A DNA stretch of 13,599 bases from NCBI GenBank assembly GCA_943328885.2, contig CALQBT020000022.1, positions 1 to 13,599 of the forward strand. The letters run 5' to 3'. Positions within the stretch are counted from its first letter, which is position 1. Every line of letters begins with the position of its first letter. Below are positions 1 through 7,567 of this stretch, in pieces. This stretch comes from Bordetella parapertussis. GTDB lineage: Bacteria; Pseudomonadota; Gammaproteobacteria; Burkholderiales; Burkholderiaceae_C. Below the pieces are notes generated by a model. The model saw only the letters and a program-made list of their open reading frames with translations, did not search any database and had not been told where the DNA came from. The position numbers and the translations under genes were made by a program.

Positions 1-351
1 GGCGGCGTGCACTATTCCTTCGAATGCATCGGCCTGAAGGTCACCGCCGAGCAAAGCTTCTCATGCCTGCGTTCTGGCGGAACGTCCACGCTGATCGGCA
101 TGATCCCGGTCGGCACCCGGATCGAACTGCACGGTGTCGACTTCCTGCGCGAGCGCCGAATCCAGGGCAGCATGATGGGCAGCAACCGTTTCCGCACCGA
201 CATGCCGCGCTTGATCGATTTCTTCATGCAAGGCAAGCTGCACCTCAAGGAGATGGTCTCGGCGCGCATCAAGCTTGAGGACATCAACGAAGGCTTCGCG
301 GCGATGAAGACTGGCGGCATCGCCCGCAATGTGATCGTCTTTGACCACTGA
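1..351 (+). CDS. Zinc-type alcohol dehydrogenase, C-terminal part (5' end outside window)
   Basis: This is the C-terminal 116 residues of a medium-chain, zinc-dependent alcohol dehydrogenase; the reading frame is open through base 1, so the N-terminal catalytic domain lies upstream. Visible are the second half of the Rossmann fold (YSFECIG near the start, then a glycine-rich strand with GMIPVG) and the closing helix and strand ending in ARNVIVFDH, typical of class III-like and bacterial Zn-ADHs. It would oxidise an alcohol to an aldehyde with NAD+ in the cytoplasm. The stop at 349-351 is one base before the next ATG at 353, so it is probably translationally coupled to the downstream dehydrogenase in the P450 operon. 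The zinc ligands cannot be checked because they lie in the missing part. The family call is good; the substrate is inferred from context. Confidence 0.85.
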   Translation, partial: GGVHYSFECIGLKVTAEQSFSCLRSGGTSTLIGMIPVGTRIELHGVDFLRERRIQGSMMGSNRFRTDMPRLIDFFMQGKLHLKEMVSARIKLEDINEGFAAMKTGGIARNVIVFDH

Positions 352-352
352 C

Positions 353-1231
353 ATGGCGCTGCGACTCGACGGAAAGGTGGCGGTGATCACCGGGGCTGCC
401 TCGGGGATAGGCTTGGCCACCGTGGAGCTCTTCATCGAGGAAGGTGCGCGGGTGCTGGCAGCTGACCTGCAGGCCGAGGCCGGTCAGGCGCTGGAGCAAC
501 GCTTTCCCGGCTTGCTGCACTTCGTGCGCTGCGATGTCACCCAGCCGGCGCAGATCAAGGCCGCGATCGACGCCGCGGCGACGCATTTCGGCGGCCTCGA
601 CATCTTGTTCTCCAACGCCGGCGCGGGCGGCTCGCCAGCCGGGGTCGAGAACTGGGACGAGGCTGGCTGGGACGCCACCCATGCGCTGCTGCTCAGGTCG
701 GTGGCGGCAGGCGCCTCCTACGCCGTGCCGCACATGAAGCGCCGCGGCGGCGGGGCCATCATCAACACCTCGTCGATCTCGGCGCTCCAAGCAGGCTATG
801 CGCCGCTGGCTTACTCGGTAGCCAAGGCCGGCGTGCTGCACTACACCCGGCTCGCCGCGACCGAGTTGTCGGCGCACCGCATCCGCATCAACGCGATCGT
901 GCCCGGCTTCATCGCCACCAGCATCTTCGGCAATGGCCTCGGGCTCGGGCTGGCCGAGGCGCGGCAGATGGCGCAGACCGTCGCTGAACGCAGCGGCAGC
1001 GCCAACCCGATCGGCCGATCGGGCCTGCCGCGCGACATTGCCGAGGCAGCATTGTTTCTGGCCAGCGACGCGGCGGGCTTCATCACCGGCACGCACTTGA
1101 CGGTCGACGGCGGCATCACGATCGGGCCACGCCACAGTTGGGACCCCGAAGCACCCGGGCCGATGGCCCAGGCACTGGGCTTGAGCGTCGAGCAGTTCCA
1201 GGCCATGCGCGCGGCACAACGCAAGCGCTGA
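353..1231 (+). CDS. Short-chain dehydrogenase/reductase (SDR) of the P450 operon
   Basis: A 292-aa classical SDR, probably NAD-dependent, expected to oxidise a secondary or primary alcohol made by the neighbouring P450. The cofactor motif TGAASGIG is at residues 13-20, an acidic residue (D38) ends beta-2 as in NAD-preferring members, NAG is at 88-90, and the active site shows S141, Y154 and K158 (YSVAK). The C-terminal TVDGG strand is present, followed by an extension of about 35 residues beyond a typical 250-aa SDR. The fourth tetrad residue, usually Asn in helix alpha-4, seems to be Leu113 in the stretch LLLRSVAAG. I chose ATG 353, which sits one base after the ADH stop; a TTG at 341 is in frame but would overlap the ADH and has no better ribosome site. 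The ferredoxin follows after 32 bp. Confidence 0.9.
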   Translation: MALRLDGKVAVITGAASGIGLATVELFIEEGARVLAADLQAEAGQALEQRFPGLLHFVRCDVTQPAQIKAAIDAAATHFGGLDILFSNAGAGGSPAGVENWDEAGWDATHALLLRSVAAGASYAVPHMKRRGGGAIINTSSISALQAGYAPLAYSVAKAGVLHYTRLAATELSAHRIRINAIVPGFIATSIFGNGLGLGLAEARQMAQTVAERSGSANPIGRSGLPRDIAEAALFLASDAAGFITGTHLTVDGGITIGPRHSWDPEAPGPMAQALGLSVEQFQAMRAAQRKR

Positions 1232-1263
1232 CCTTCCCACCAACCCCATTCGACCAGAGAACC

Positions 1264-1584
1264 ATGCCACAAGTCACTTTCATCGCCTTCAACGGCACGC
1301 GCCACGTGGTCGATGCCGCCCCCGGCCTGTCGCTGATGCAGGCCGCGTTAGACCACAACGTGCCAGGCATCGACGGCGACTGCGGTGGCCAATGCGCCTG
1401 CGCCACCTGCCATGTTTTTGTCGAATCTGAATGGATCGATCGCACAGGACCACGCAGCGCCCACGAGGACGAGATGCTGAACTTCGCCGCCGAGTTGCGT
1501 GACAACTCGCGCCTGGCGTGCCAGATTCCACTCACCGACGCGCTCGACGGCTTGGTGGTCTCGATGCCCGAAGGCCAGCACTGA
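1264..1584 (+). CDS. [2Fe-2S] ferredoxin, putidaredoxin/adrenodoxin type
   Basis: A 106-residue soluble ferredoxin that should carry electrons from an NAD(P)H-dependent ferredoxin reductase to the adjacent cytochrome P450. The four cluster ligands are C40, C46, C49 (C-x5-C-x2-C) and C86 (RLACQIPL), the spacing found in vertebrate-type ferredoxins such as putidaredoxin, which is almost the same length. One extra cysteine, C44, lies inside the loop. The frame is open further upstream, but the protein begins at ATG 1264: MPQVTFIAFNG is a normal start for this family and AGAGA lies just upstream. The P450 follows 37 bp downstream behind a good ribosome binding site. No reductase gene is visible in this window. 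Confidence 0.95.
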   Translation: MPQVTFIAFNGTRHVVDAAPGLSLMQAALDHNVPGIDGDCGGQCACATCHVFVESEWIDRTGPRSAHEDEMLNFAAELRDNSRLACQIPLTDALDGLVVSMPEGQH

Positions 1585-1621
1585 TCGCCTTTGGGCCTGA
1601 ACATCTATTCAAGGAACCGCC

Positions 1622-2884
1622 ATGACCACCCTGACCGCCAGCGCCCAAACTGCCCGTGAGCGCATCCAGGCCTTGCCGCTGGACCAGCTCAACCCAGCCG
1701 ACATCCAATACTTTGTCGATGACACCGTCGGTCATGTGTTCGACCGACTGCGCCGCGAAGACCCGGTGCACCACTCGCGCAGCCCGATACCCGAACTGGG
1801 CGACTACTGGTCGGTCACGCGCTACCAGGACATCATGCATGTCGACACCCACCCCGAGATCTTCTCGTCCGAATGGTCGCTAGGTGGCATCACGCTGTTC
1901 AACCCGGCCGAGTCTGATCGGCTGCCGATGTTCATCGCGATGGACCCGCCCAAGCACGATGACCAGCGCAAGGCCGTCAGCAGCATCGTCGCGCCTGCTA
2001 ATCTGAACAATTGGCAAAGTCTGATCCGCGAGCGCACCGGCCAGGTGCTCGACAGCCTGCCGCGCAACGAAACCTTCGACTGGGTCGACAAGGTCTCGAT
2101 CGAGCTGACGACCTGCATGCTCGCCACGCTGTTCGACTTTCCGTTCGAAGACCGGCGCCTGCTGACCTGGTGGTCCGACGTGGCGACGATGAACAAAGCC
2201 ACCAACCCCGACGCACTCGACCCGGCCGAGCGCATGGCCGAGTTGGGCAAGATGCTGGGCTACTTCACCAAGCTGTGGAACGAGCGTGTCAACGAGCCGC
2301 CTCGCACCGACCTGGTGTCGATGCTCGCGCATGGCGCGGCCACCCGCAACATGGCACCGATGGAGTTCATGGGCAACCTGGTGCTGCTGATCGTCGGCGG
2401 CAACGACACCACGCGCAACAGCATGACCGGCGGCCTGCTGGCGCTGCACCAGAACCCACAGGAGATGGCCAAGCTGCGCGCCAATCCGGCGCTGGTCGAC
2501 AGCCTGGTGCCCGAAATCATCCGCTGGCAGACCCCGCTGGCCTACATGCGCCGCACCGCCTCGCGCGATACCGAACTGGGGGGCAAGCAGATCAAGTCGG
2601 GCGACAAGGTGGCGATGTGGTACTTGTCGGGCAACCGCGACGAGGCCGCGATCGCTGAGCCCGACCGCTTCATCATTGACCGCGCCCGACCACGCCAGCA
2701 TCTGTCGTTCGGCTTCGGCATCCACCGCTGTGTGGGCAACCGTCTGGCCGAGCTGCAGCTCAAGATCCTGTGGGAAGAGATCATCAAGCGCTTCCCAGTG
2801 ATCGAGGTGATGGGCGAACCCACGCGCGTGAAATCGGCTTTCGTTCGAGGCTTCACCCACCTGCCCGTCCGGATTCCGGGCTGA
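1622..2884 (+). CDS. Cytochrome P450, CYP153-like (class I, alkane/terpene hydroxylase type)
   Basis: A 420-aa soluble bacterial P450, full length for the family. The I-helix oxygen-activation motif is GGNDTT with D262 and T263; the K-helix ExxR pair is E298 and R301; the haem loop FGFGIHRCVG supplies the thiolate ligand C370. Stretches such as PMFIAMDPPKHD, the DWVDKVSIELTT region, MRRTASRDTELGG and the tail FVRGFTHLPVRI resemble CYP153 enzymes, which hydroxylate the terminal carbon of medium-chain alkanes and also cyclic alkanes and terpenes. That family call comes from recalled sequence patterns, not a search. Start ATG 1622 has AAGGA at 1611-1615. The ferredoxin just upstream is the likely redox partner and the ADH and SDR the likely follow-on enzymes. 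The stop is only 13 bp from the convergent kinase stop, and I see no terminator between them. Confidence 0.93.
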   Translation: MTTLTASAQTARERIQALPLDQLNPADIQYFVDDTVGHVFDRLRREDPVHHSRSPIPELGDYWSVTRYQDIMHVDTHPEIFSSEWSLGGITLFNPAESDRLPMFIAMDPPKHDDQRKAVSSIVAPANLNNWQSLIRERTGQVLDSLPRNETFDWVDKVSIELTTCMLATLFDFPFEDRRLLTWWSDVATMNKATNPDALDPAERMAELGKMLGYFTKLWNERVNEPPRTDLVSMLAHGAATRNMAPMEFMGNLVLLIVGGNDTTRNSMTGGLLALHQNPQEMAKLRANPALVDSLVPEIIRWQTPLAYMRRTASRDTELGGKQIKSGDKVAMWYLSGNRDEAAIAEPDRFIIDRARPRQHLSFGFGIHRCVGNRLAELQLKILWEEIIKRFPVIEVMGEPTRVKSAFVRGFTHLPVRIPG

Positions 2885-2897
2885 GCAGCGAGGCGCT

Positions 2898-4907
2898 TCA
2901 GCCCCGCAACCGGTCGACCCAGTCCAACACCCGGTCGATCGAATACGGTTTGGTGATGTAGTCTCGGCATCCGGCATCGAGCGCCCGCTGGATGTCAGCC
3001 TGCATCGCGTTGGCAGAGATTACCACGCAGGGGATCTCTGCCAGCACAGGGTCGGCGCGCAGTTGTTCGAGCACTTGCGTGCCGTTCATCAAGGGCACGC
3101 CCATGTCGAGCAGCAACAGATCGGGCAGCAAGCGCCGTGCGGCTTCGAGCCCGGCTTGGCCGTCCAGGGCCAGCTCCAGCCTCACGCCCTGGCGCCGCGC
3201 CATCGCATGGCGCATCAGCGCCGCATTGAGTCGGTTGTCCTCAATGTAGAGCACGGTGAACGGCCGCAGCGCGACTTCGTCGTCGACCACCGCTGCCGGC
3301 GCCGCGCTCGCGTAGCTCTGAGCTGCACGGCCCTGCGCAGCGGCCACCGGGCCAGTCACGTCATCGACGATGGCCGCATCCGACAGCGGCAGCCTGAGCG
3401 TGAACACCGATCCGCGCCCGACCTGCGTGTCGACCGTCAGCGATCCGTTCATCTGCTCGACCAGATGTTTGGCGATGGTCAGCCCCAGGCCGATGCCATC
3501 GACAGACTCGCGCTCCGCACCGAGTCTGTTGAAGGGCTGGAACAAGCCGTCGACCTGCGCCGGCGTCAAACCTCGGCCAGTGTCGCGCACCGCAATCGCC
3601 AACTGACCGGCGTCGATCGTCTGATCCACCGCGACCGAGCCGCCTTCGTGGTTGTACTTGATCGCGTTGCTCAGCAGGTTGACCAGCACTTGGCGCAAAC
3701 GCGTGCGGTCCCCGATCACGCGGTGTCCTGCGCCGACCTGCTGCAAGTGGATGCGGTGATGCTCAGCCAACGAGGCCACCCAACGCAGGCAATCGGCCAA
3801 CAGCGCGTCGACTGCCACCGTCTCGCTGGCCAGCCGCAAGACCCCGGCTTCGATCCTTGTCATGTCAAGCAAGTCGTCAACCATCGCCAGCAGGTGCTGC
3901 GCAGCGCCGGCGATGTGACCAACCTTGTCGGCAATGCCGGGAGACGCCCGCACTGCGCCGTCGAATTCGAGCAGTTGCGAGAAGCCGAGCACCGCGTTGA
4001 GCGGCGTGCGCAACTCATGGCTGATGCGGGCCAGAAAAGCCGACTTATTGCGGCTGGATTGCTCCTCGAGCTGGCGCGCCAAGCGTGCGTGATCAAGCAG
4101 CTTGCGCTCGGAGATGTCTTGCATCGTACCGACCAGCCTGACGACGGCGCCGTCGTCTGCGCGCTCGGCGAATCCGTGGACTTCGAACCAGCCTGCCTCG
4201 CCCGACGGCAGGGTGACCTCGGCCTCTTGCGCAAACGACTCACCGCTCGCCTTGGCCCGCACGAGCGCAGCCCGCAACTGCAGCCAGCTCTGTCGGGTGT
4301 AGAGCGATTGGTAGACCGATTTGCGCGCAGCGCGATCCGGCACACCTTCGCTGGGCTCAATGCCATAGAGCAAAAACATGCCCTCAGACCAGAATCCGAT
4401 ACCCGAAATGAGGTCCAACTCCCAACTGCCGACGCGGCCCAGCCGCTGGGATCGACGCAGCGCCGCTTCGCTTCGGGCCAGTCGCTCATGGGCTTGTTGG
4501 CGCTCGATCGCCTGTGCAGTCTGCAGTTCGACCAGCTTAGCCTTGACCGCAGAGGTGTCGGTGACATGCGCGACGAACCCCTTGACCTCACCCGCCACAC
4601 TGTCAGGCAGCAGTTCGACCAGGGCGGGTCGACCGTCTTGCCGGCTCAGCGGCACCTCGTAGCGCTGCGGTTCGCCACGCAAGGCAGCGGCAATCCACGC
4701 ATGCTCGAGCTCAAACCTTCCAGGGCTGAGCAGGTCCTGGAGCTGCCGGCCAATCACATCGCCAGGCTCAACACCATGCCAGGCCGCGTAGGCCCGGTTG
4801 GCATAGCGACAGCGCAAGTCCCGATCCCAGTACGAAATCATCGGCGGCAAACTGTCGAGCAGACGCCTCAGACCGACGCCGCGTTCGAAATCTTTGCCAG
4901 GGCTCAT
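2898..4907 (-). CDS. Orphan hybrid sensor histidine kinase (PAS-PAS-HisKA-HATPase-receiver)
   Basis: A 669-aa kinase without transmembrane segments, so it should sense a cytoplasmic or diffusible signal. Domain order: PAS 1 at about 13-118, a short coiled coil at 120-155, PAS 2 at about 157-268 (GSWELDL start, ending TMQDISERK), HisKA with phospho-acceptor H297 in SHELRTPLN, HATPase with N414 (LLSNAIKYN), the DTGRGL box at 442-447 and GIGLGL at 471-476. After an Ala-rich linker, a receiver domain starts near 551 with acidic pair E556/D557, phospho-acceptor D601, S631 and K653 (ITKP). There is no DNA-binding output domain and no partner regulator next door, so it must pass phosphate to an Hpt protein or a distant regulator, or act through protein contact. 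It is convergent with the P450 gene; a link to that operon is only a guess. Start ATG 4907 has no strong ribosome site. Confidence 0.93.
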   Translation of the reverse strand: MSPGKDFERGVGLRRLLDSLPPMISYWDRDLRCRYANRAYAAWHGVEPGDVIGRQLQDLLSPGRFELEHAWIAAALRGEPQRYEVPLSRQDGRPALVELLPDSVAGEVKGFVAHVTDTSAVKAKLVELQTAQAIERQQAHERLARSEAALRRSQRLGRVGSWELDLISGIGFWSEGMFLLYGIEPSEGVPDRAARKSVYQSLYTRQSWLQLRAALVRAKASGESFAQEAEVTLPSGEAGWFEVHGFAERADDGAVVRLVGTMQDISERKLLDHARLARQLEEQSSRNKSAFLARISHELRTPLNAVLGFSQLLEFDGAVRASPGIADKVGHIAGAAQHLLAMVDDLLDMTRIEAGVLRLASETVAVDALLADCLRWVASLAEHHRIHLQQVGAGHRVIGDRTRLRQVLVNLLSNAIKYNHEGGSVAVDQTIDAGQLAIAVRDTGRGLTPAQVDGLFQPFNRLGAERESVDGIGLGLTIAKHLVEQMNGSLTVDTQVGRGSVFTLRLPLSDAAIVDDVTGPVAAAQGRAAQSYASAAPAAVVDDEVALRPFTVLYIEDNRLNAALMRHAMARRQGVRLELALDGQAGLEAARRLLPDLLLLDMGVPLMNGTQVLEQLRADPVLAEIPCVVISANAMQADIQRALDAGCRDYITKPYSIDRVLDWVDRLRG

Positions 4908-5049
4908 CGCAAGGTGATACAGAAAATCGCCAGAAACGCAGCTGGCTCGCGCGCCAGGGCTTGCGACGTCGGGCGGTCAGCCTGTCAAACCCTGAATATC
5001 GCGTAAATCTATCAAAAAATTCAAATCAGCGAGATCAATGAAATCCATA

Positions 5050-5082
5050 GCCCGCCCTTCGCCAGGCGAAACACCTGCGGGC
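5050..5082. other. GC-rich hairpin in the kinase-icd gap
   Basis: An outer 6-bp stem (GCCCGC 5050-5055 with GCGGGC 5077-5082) encloses a second near-perfect inverted repeat (TTCGCC 5058-5063 with GGCGAA 5065-5070). There is no T-run after it on either strand, so it does not look like a simple intrinsic terminator. It lies about 145 bp upstream of the kinase start and could be an operator, an mRNA 5' structure or a relic. Function unknown. Confidence 0.35.
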
Positions 5083-5101
5083 GATCGACTCGGTTTGACA
5101 C

Positions 5102-5139
5102 AAAAAAACCCGTTCCTTCACAGGTGGCGGGCTTTTTTT
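5102..5139 (-). terminator. Intrinsic terminator downstream of icd
   Basis: On the minus strand, starting about 30 bp after the icd stop, a CCCG/CGGG stem (5131-5128 with 5112-5109), with an inner CC/GG pair that may extend it, is followed directly by seven T (5108-5102). Seven A precede the stem on that strand (5139-5133), so the flanks can pair as well and the element could also stop transcription coming from the other side. The position fits termination of icd before the kinase promoter region. Confidence 0.7.
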
Positions 5140-5170
5140 GGCAGGCGCCGGACGACGCCTCAACACAGGG

Positions 5171-6424
<1,254 letters not shown>

Positions 6425-6468
6425 GTGCGTTGGCTCCGCGCTCTGCGCTGGTTGAGGAAAACCCCGAG

Positions 6469-6496
6469 ATTTTATGTCACAGAGTCTGTCAACCAA
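6469..6496 (-). promoter_or_regulatory. Candidate sigma-70 promoter of icd
   Basis: On the minus strand, TAAAAT (6474-6469) is a near-consensus -10 box. A -35 candidate TTGGTT (6496-6491) is spaced 16 bp away. A perfect TTGACA (6492-6487) overlaps it but sits only 12 bp from the -10, too close to serve with it. Transcription would start near 6462 and leave a leader of about 38 nt before the icd ATG. Inferred from base patterns only. Confidence 0.5.
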
Positions 6497-6572
6497 CTGC
6501 CCTGCCGCACCGTTTCATCATTGCCAGATCAACGAAGGCTGGCATTTTCAACATTTTATTAGGATTACTACC

Positions 6573-6764
6573 ATGAACAAGCTCCTCGCCGCTCTGATCG
6601 CCACCCTGTTCGCTGCTGGCGCCTATGCGCAGGCCAAGAAGGAAGAAAAGGCTGCAGCGCCTGCCGCTGCCGCTTCGCCTGCCAAGGCTGAGAAGAAGGC
6701 TGCAGCGCCCGCCGCCGAGAAGAAGGCAGCAGCGCCCGCCGCCGCCGCCTCCGCAAAGAAGTAA
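6573..6764 (+). CDS. Small exported Ala/Lys/Pro-rich repeat protein
   Basis: A 63-aa protein with a clear Sec signal peptide (MNKLLAALIATLFAAGAYA, cleavage after residue 19 at AYA|QA), leaving a mature peptide of about 44 residues made almost only of Ala, Lys, Pro and Glu. Three copies of a nine-residue unit, (E)(E/K)KAAAPAA, are encoded by 27-nt DNA repeats. The mature part is strongly basic and probably disordered, like the tails of bacterial histone-H1-like proteins, but the signal peptide places it in the periplasm or outside the cell. ATG 6573 has AGGA at 6561-6564. It is transcribed alone, divergent from icd, and ends in a strong palindrome. Function is unknown; binding to an anionic surface polymer or protein is conceivable but unsupported. 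Confidence 0.8.
   Translation: MNKLLAALIATLFAAGAYAQAKKEEKAAAPAAAASPAKAEKKAAAPAAEKKAAAPAAAASAKK
6642..6743 (+). repeat. 27-nt in-frame repeats in the small exported protein gene
   Basis: Two 27-nt units, 6690-6716 and 6717-6743, sit in direct tandem and differ at one base (GGCTGC versus GGCAGC). A third, more diverged copy is at 6642-6668, separated by 21 nt encoding AASPAKA. Each unit encodes EKKAAAPAA or EEKAAAPAA. Copy number could vary between strains through slippage or recombination. Confidence 0.8.
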
Positions 6765-6799
6765 TCTCGACCCGGCCGTTCGCGGCTGGTCGGATGCAG

Positions 6800-6830
6800 C
6801 GCCCGGGCATGCCCGGGCGTTTGTCTTTGT
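6800..6830 (+). terminator. Perfect 20-bp palindrome with T-rich tail, intrinsic terminator
   Basis: Bases 6800-6819 form a perfect self-complementary sequence (CGCCCGGGCA plus its complement), which folds into an 8-bp GC stem with a CATG loop. It is followed on the plus strand by a T-rich run (TTTGTCTTTG). It starts 36 bp after the stop of the small exported protein gene. It also lies downstream of the convergent membrane protein gene, so it may stop that transcript too, although no T-run follows on the minus strand. Confidence 0.7.
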
Positions 6831-6868
6831 GTCAGCCATCGACAGTCCAGCGTCTTGCCCGACCGGGG

Positions 6869-7555
6869 TCAGCCCAGGCACCAGTCGAGTACCCGGGTCC
6901 ATAGCCCGTGGCCCAAAGCCCAAGCAGACGCTACGGCCAGCGCAGCACCGGCCCAACGCACAGGCCTGGCGCCCGACAACGCCGCCGCACCCGCCCGTCC
7001 GCCGGTCAGCCGCCACCACAGCGACGGGCCCAGCGCCAAGCCCGCCGCCGAGGCGCCGGCGAATCCGGCCATCACCAGCGCGCCGCGCCACGGCGTGTTG
7101 GCCAGCGCCGCCACCAGCAGAGCCGATTGCAGCAGGCCGCAAGGCCAGGCCACCCAGGCCAGCCCGATGCCCGCGCTGCGCACGGGGCCCTTGATCGTCT
7201 GCCAGGAACCCTGGCCGCGCGGCAGTTGCGATCTCGTGCGTCCAAGGCGCTCCATCCAGGCCGGCTGCCGGCCCTGCCACAGCAGATAAAAGCCCAGCAT
7301 CAGCGCCGCCATGTGCACCAGCATCCAGATCGGCCGCAAGCCAGCCACGGCCTGGCCCAGCGCTGCCAGGCTGCCCACGCTGGCAGCGGCGAGCGCCCCG
7401 GCGGCCGAATAAGCGACCAAGCGCCCGAGGTGAAGCGGCAGCTGCCCTCGAAATCCGGGGCCGGCCGCCGCGCAGGCCGCACCGCACATTGCCAGGCAAT
7501 GCGGTGTGCCGGCCAGCCCCATCAAGACCGCGCTGAGCAGCAGCGCCTGGTCCAT
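6869..7555 (-). CDS. DsbD_2/TauE-like polytopic membrane protein, probable cbb3-oxidase biogenesis factor
   Basis: A 228-aa inner-membrane protein with about six hydrophobic segments. Such proteins are usually labelled sulfite exporter TauE/SafE family or cytochrome c biogenesis transmembrane region (DsbD_2). The first helix ends in TPHCLAMCGAAC, giving H19, C20, M23, C24 and C28, a cluster that looks suited to binding a metal such as copper; a later helix carries WPCG with C139, a conserved family feature. Relatives are common next to cco genes, where a role in copper handling or thiol chemistry for oxidase assembly is suspected. ATG 7555 lies 12 bp after the hemN stop, so the two are probably co-transcribed. 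Sulfite export is a default label that the context does not support. Confidence 0.8.
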   Translation of the reverse strand: MDQALLLSAVLMGLAGTPHCLAMCGAACAAAGPGFRGQLPLHLGRLVAYSAAGALAAASVGSLAALGQAVAGLRPIWMLVHMAALMLGFYLLWQGRQPAWMERLGRTRSQLPRGQGSWQTIKGPVRSAGIGLAWVAWPCGLLQSALLVAALANTPWRGALVMAGFAGASAAGLALGPSLWWRLTGGRAGAAALSGARPVRWAGAALAVASAWALGHGLWTRVLDWCLG

Positions 7556-7567
7556 GGCGCGGGGCGC

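Noticed and set aside
341..352. TTG start for the SDR
   Set aside because: It adds four residues, overlaps the ADH end and has no better ribosome site than ATG 353.
3063..5006. A 647-codon plus-strand frame opposite the sensor kinase
   Set aside because: Mirror frame of a real kinase with all its motifs; no domain or ribosome site of its own.
6573..6764. Cytoplasmic histone-H1-like DNA-binding protein
   Set aside because: The N-terminal signal peptide with an AYA cleavage site indicates export; only the composition is similar.
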